From JALORV01 sp035255845 (GTDB lineage: Bacteria; Pseudomonadota; Gammaproteobacteria; Burkholderiales; Burkholderiaceae_F), in assembly GCA_035255845.1 (NCBI GenBank), contig DATEZE010000058.1, forward strand, positions 1-7,012: DNA of 7,012 nucleotides. Reading direction: 5' to 3'. Both the position numbers and the translations under genes were made by a program. Numbering within the stretch: the stretch's first letter is position 1; the number at the start of each line of letters is the position of its first letter. The notes beneath the pieces were generated by a model that saw only the letters and a program-made list of their open reading frames with translations, was not told where the DNA came from and ran no database searches. Positions 5,209-7,012 of this stretch are shown here, one piece after another.

Positions 5209-5985
5209 TCAGATGTCTATGCTCTTCACGAAATCATCGACGAACGGCGTGACCCGGGCGGCCAGCGCCTCCCGCGCGCTTTTCAGTCGCTCGACGCTCA
5301 CCCCGAGTTTGCCCTCGGCCTTCTTGACTTCCATTCCCTGCGCCGAGAACTTGAAGAAGAGCACCTGGGTGATCGTTCGTTCAGCGCGAATGCCGAAGCA
5401 TGCGAGAGCAATCTGCGGTTGTCCGAGCGCATCCGCATCAACGTAGGCGACCTGGAACTTCGCACCGCTCGCATGCTGGCTCGCTCGATCGAACAGCGTG
5501 ATCCACGGACGATCCTTGTCCATCTGCTGGAGGCCTTGGAGGAGATTCAGCACAAGCGAGGCCGCCGCAAGCTGCGGTCCCAGCATCGCAGCGACCACAG
5601 GAATGATCGCCTCATGGACGTCAAGATCCTGCCCATCAAGCTGCTGCCGCTGAAACTGGAAGTCTTGAATCTGCCAGCCGACGTTCTGCAAGACCTCGAC
5701 ATACTTGTCGTACCACTGAAAGACGTCGCCCGCCTGAGCCGTCGCTTTGTTGGCGGCGAGCTGCGCAAGCAACATACCGTCGGCCACCGCGGAGCGCAAA
5801 TCGGCCGGCACTGCCTTGCTGAACTCGGCGAGCTGTCCGCCGACAACCATTGCCTGGGGGTCCCCCGAGAACGACACTTCGCCGGAGGTCCCGGGCGCGC
5901 GCGCGGTCTCGAGCATCGGACCCGCATCGGGAAGCTCCAGATTGAGAACGTAGTCGCGCGCCGATGTCGCCAAACGCCTGGTCAT
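5209..5985 (-). CDS. Protein of unknown family with hydrophobic central helix
   Basis: A 258-residue protein I cannot place in a family. Visible features: an N-terminal segment with L-N-L-E-L-P (14-19); a Gly-rich stretch around 33-50; an aromatic block V-F-Q-W-Y-D-K-Y (88-95) followed by N-V-G-W (101-104); a strongly hydrophobic Ala/Leu-rich segment at 126-150 (begins A-I-I-P-V-V-A-A-M-L); beta-like strands at 177-182 and 191-213 (including V-L-F-F-K-F); and a charged helical C-terminus. There is no signal peptide or cysteine-rich motif. The 126-150 segment could insert into a membrane or be a buried core helix. The ATG at 5985 has AGGGGAG (5990-5996) at 4 nt, the same sequence used by the muramidase gene. 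It is co-directional with the hydrolase cassette but separated from the papain-like gene by 241 nt holding a cyclase relic, so operon membership is uncertain. It is divergent from the SIR2-like gene. Confidence 0.85.
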   Translation of the reverse strand: MTRRLATSARDYVLNLELPDAGPMLETARAPGTSGEVSFSGDPQAMVVGGQLAEFSKAVPADLRSAVADGMLLAQLAANKATAQAGDVFQWYDKYVEVLQNVGWQIQDFQFQRQQLDGQDLDVHEAIIPVVAAMLGPQLAAASLVLNLLQGLQQMDKDRPWITLFDRASQHASGAKFQVAYVDADALGQPQIALACFGIRAERTITQVLFFKFSAQGMEVKKAEGKLGVSVERLKSAREALAARVTPFVDDFVKSIDI

Positions 5986-6010
5986 TGTTCTCCCCTGAAT
6001 CGTCGGTCTG

Positions 6011-6265
6011 TTAAGGGTTCATTCGGACGGGCCGCAATGCGGCGAGTCGCCGTTGGATCCCGAGTGCCCTCCAGTGGCACTGGTGGATCGTGCCACCCGA
6101 GCCGTCGAAATCCGCGTCAAGGTTGTACAACGCGACAGGCGCAAGACGCAAGTTTGATTGGGTCCTCGACAGCGTCGTCCGGCCCGTTCGCGAGGCGGTT
6201 GGGAGCGATCGGACCACGGCGTCATGGTCCTCTGTCGCGTGAATATCTGATTGACGGACCGCCAT
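6011..6265 (-). CDS. Doubtful small ORF upstream of the unknown gene
   Basis: An 84-residue reading frame (starts M-A-V-R-Q-S-D-I-H, ends V-R-M-N-P) ends 25 nt before the start of the 258-residue gene on the same strand, a plausible operon spacing, and has AAGG about 7 nt before its ATG. I recognise no motif. Its third-position GC appears lower than in the clear genes, and it fills a region where promoters are expected, so it may be spurious. Confidence 0.2.
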   Translation of the reverse strand: MAVRQSDIHATEDHDAVVRSLPTASRTGRTTLSRTQSNLRLAPVALYNLDADFDGSGGTIHQCHWRALGIQRRLAALRPVRMNP

Positions 6266-6313
6266 GATCGGGCCTTCAATGTGCGCGGAAGGGTCTCGCG
6301 CTTTGCGAAGGCG

Positions 6314-6338
6314 AGGCATTGCCTTGCGTGGCAAGGAG
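6314..6338 (+). promoter_or_regulatory. Stem-loop masking the SIR2-like gene's ribosome binding site
   Basis: CCTTGC (6322-6327), a GTG loop and GCAAGG (6331-6336) form a perfect 6-bp hairpin that buries four of the six bases of the AAGGAG Shine-Dalgarno (6333-6338), which stands 6 nt before the ATG at 6345. The left arm also belongs to competing pairings: AGGC/GCCT (6314-6317 with 6321-6324) and AAGGC/GCCTT (6308-6312 with 6321-6325). Formation of either would free the ribosome binding site. The arrangement allows translational control of the SIR2-like gene; no ligand or regulator is implied by the sequence. Confidence 0.45.
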
Positions 6339-6344
6339 CATCAG

Positions 6345-7012
6345 ATGGCGGAATTCAACTGGGACCGGCTCCTGCGGAGGATCGATGACGGCGCAGTCGT
6401 GCCGGTCATCGGGCAGGAACTGCTGCGCCAGGACATCGACGGCAAGACCGTGAGTCTTGGCGGGCTGATCGCTCAGCGCCTGGCCAAGAGTCTCGAGATC
6501 GAGATCGAACCGCAGCCTTTTTTCGAGTTGAACGACGTCGTCTCGACCTACCTGTCTCGACCCGGGACGGTGCCAAGCGAGCTGTACCAGGACATCGCGT
6601 GGATCTACAAGGAGGTCGCGAAGGCGTTGCCGGTACCGGCAGCGCTGATGCAACTGGCGGCGATCGGCAAGTTCGATCTGTTCGTCAACCTCGGCTTCGA
6701 TTCGATCTTGGCCTGCGCGCTCAATCGCGCCCGCTTTGCCGGCGCCTGCTGTACCCGCGAGATCGCGTTTTCGATGAACCAGTCGACCGACTCTCAGGAG
6801 CAGGCGCTGAAGCCGCCGCCGGAGGGCACTCCGGTCGTGTTCAACCTGTTCGGCCGCGCCTCGAGCACCGATGACTACATGATCCACGATGAGGACGCGC
6901 TCGAGTTCATCCACCGCCTCGTCAGCGGCGATGTCGAGCCACCGCAGTGGCTTCTGTCGCGGCTGCGCGGCGCCGACCTGCTGGTGCTTGGCGTCCATCT
7001 GCCGGATTGGCT
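6345..7012 (+). CDS. SIR2-like domain protein, N-terminal part (cut by window end)
   Basis: An open frame of 222 complete codons without a stop, continuing past the window. The layout follows SIR2-like (SIR2_2-type) domains of bacterial conflict proteins: V-V-P-V-I-G-Q-E-L-L (18-27) at the nucleotide-binding loop; F-V-N-L-G-F-D-S-I-L (113-122) where NAD-hydrolysing relatives have T-T-N-x-D; V-V-F-N-L-F-G-R-A (164-172) where they have H-G; an acidic helix D-E-D-A-L-E-F-I (182-189); and L-L-V-L-G-V-H-L-P-D-W (212-222), the usual closing strand. Relatives cleave NAD+ in anti-phage abortive infection, but here the Asn and the His of the two active-site motifs appear replaced by Gly117 and Phe169, so NADase activity is doubtful and the domain may only bind a nucleotide. 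The start is well set by AAGGAG (6333-6338). Domains C-terminal to the SIR2-like part, often TIR, TPR or similar, cannot be seen. It is transcribed away from the hydrolase cassette. Confidence 0.88.
   Translation, partial: MAEFNWDRLLRRIDDGAVVPVIGQELLRQDIDGKTVSLGGLIAQRLAKSLEIEIEPQPFFELNDVVSTYLSRPGTVPSELYQDIAWIYKEVAKALPVPAALMQLAAIGKFDLFVNLGFDSILACALNRARFAGACCTREIAFSMNQSTDSQEQALKPPPEGTPVVFNLFGRASSTDDYMIHDEDALEFIHRLVSGDVEPPQWLLSRLRGADLLVLGVHLPDW

Larger units (their letters stand above)
5986..6344. other. Divergent intergenic region (359 nt)
   Basis: This separates the minus-strand 258-residue gene from the plus-strand SIR2-like gene and should hold both promoters. I find no strong -35/-10 pair on either strand. 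It contains a doubtful 84-codon minus-strand ORF, a 10-bp palindrome GTTGTACAAC (6122-6131) that could be an operator, and stem-loops at its right end over the SIR2-like gene's ribosome binding site. Confidence 0.6.

Noticed and set aside
6122..6131. GTTGTACAAC palindrome as a firm operator call
   Set aside because: It is a perfect 10-bp palindrome in the divergent region, but it is single, has no second copy and no regulator gene in view, so I mention it only within the intergenic entry.
5131..6267. 378-codon plus-strand open frame covering the unknown gene
   Set aside because: It opposes a gene with a good ribosome binding site and start. The cyclase-like codons at 5138-5203 are in a different frame, so it does not represent the relic either.
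6276..6998. 240-codon minus-strand open frame
   Set aside because: It is antisense to the SIR2-like gene, which has a strong Shine-Dalgarno and a coherent motif order.
1..7012. CRISPR array, tRNA/rRNA, transposase or insertion-sequence ends
   Set aside because: I looked for regular spaced repeats, cloverleaf-like or rRNA segments and transposase motifs and found none; the gaps are short and hold only small inverted repeats.

Overview
The window is GC-rich with dense, Shine-Dalgarno-led genes, no tRNA or rRNA, and no recognisable insertion sequence. Base composition, codon use and a relic of a proteobacterial-type class III cyclase suggest a high-GC proteobacterium. That placement is inference; nothing in the window fixes the taxon. 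The gene content is accessory rather than housekeeping.

Layout, left to right. (1) Positions 3-413, plus strand: a small protein with two G-D-W-L-V repeats, function unknown. It converges on the cassette that follows. (2) Positions 441-4967, minus strand: five co-directional genes. In transcription order they are a papain-family (C1A) cysteine peptidase, a chagasin-like (I42) cysteine peptidase inhibitor, a GH108-type muramidase with a peptidoglycan-binding tail, an alpha/beta-hydrolase, and a trypsin-like serine peptidase fused to an N-terminal helical/TPR-like region. Gaps are 129, 84, 31 and 5 nt, and every gene has a Shine-Dalgarno sequence. (3) Positions 4968-5208: a gap with a leader hairpin and a plus-strand fragment that reads like the start of a class III nucleotide cyclase domain, probably a relic. 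(4) Positions 5209-5985, minus strand: a 258-residue protein of no family I recognise, with a strongly hydrophobic central helix. (5) Positions 5986-6344: a divergent intergenic region with possible small ORF and a hairpin over the ribosome binding site of the next gene. (6) Positions 6345 to the window end, plus strand: the N-terminal part of a SIR2-like protein, running off the edge.

How the genes may work together. The cassette encodes enzymes against proteins (two unrelated peptidases), peptidoglycan and an ester or lipid, plus an inhibitor whose class targets the papain family. None has a convincing signal peptide. A set of hydrolases apparently kept in the cytoplasm, with an inhibitor and a divergent SIR2-like gene, fits either a self-destructive conflict/defence locus or cargo of an injection system that lies outside the window. 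This is inference from domain content and order. The enzyme families are well supported by catalytic motifs; the systemic role is not demonstrated.
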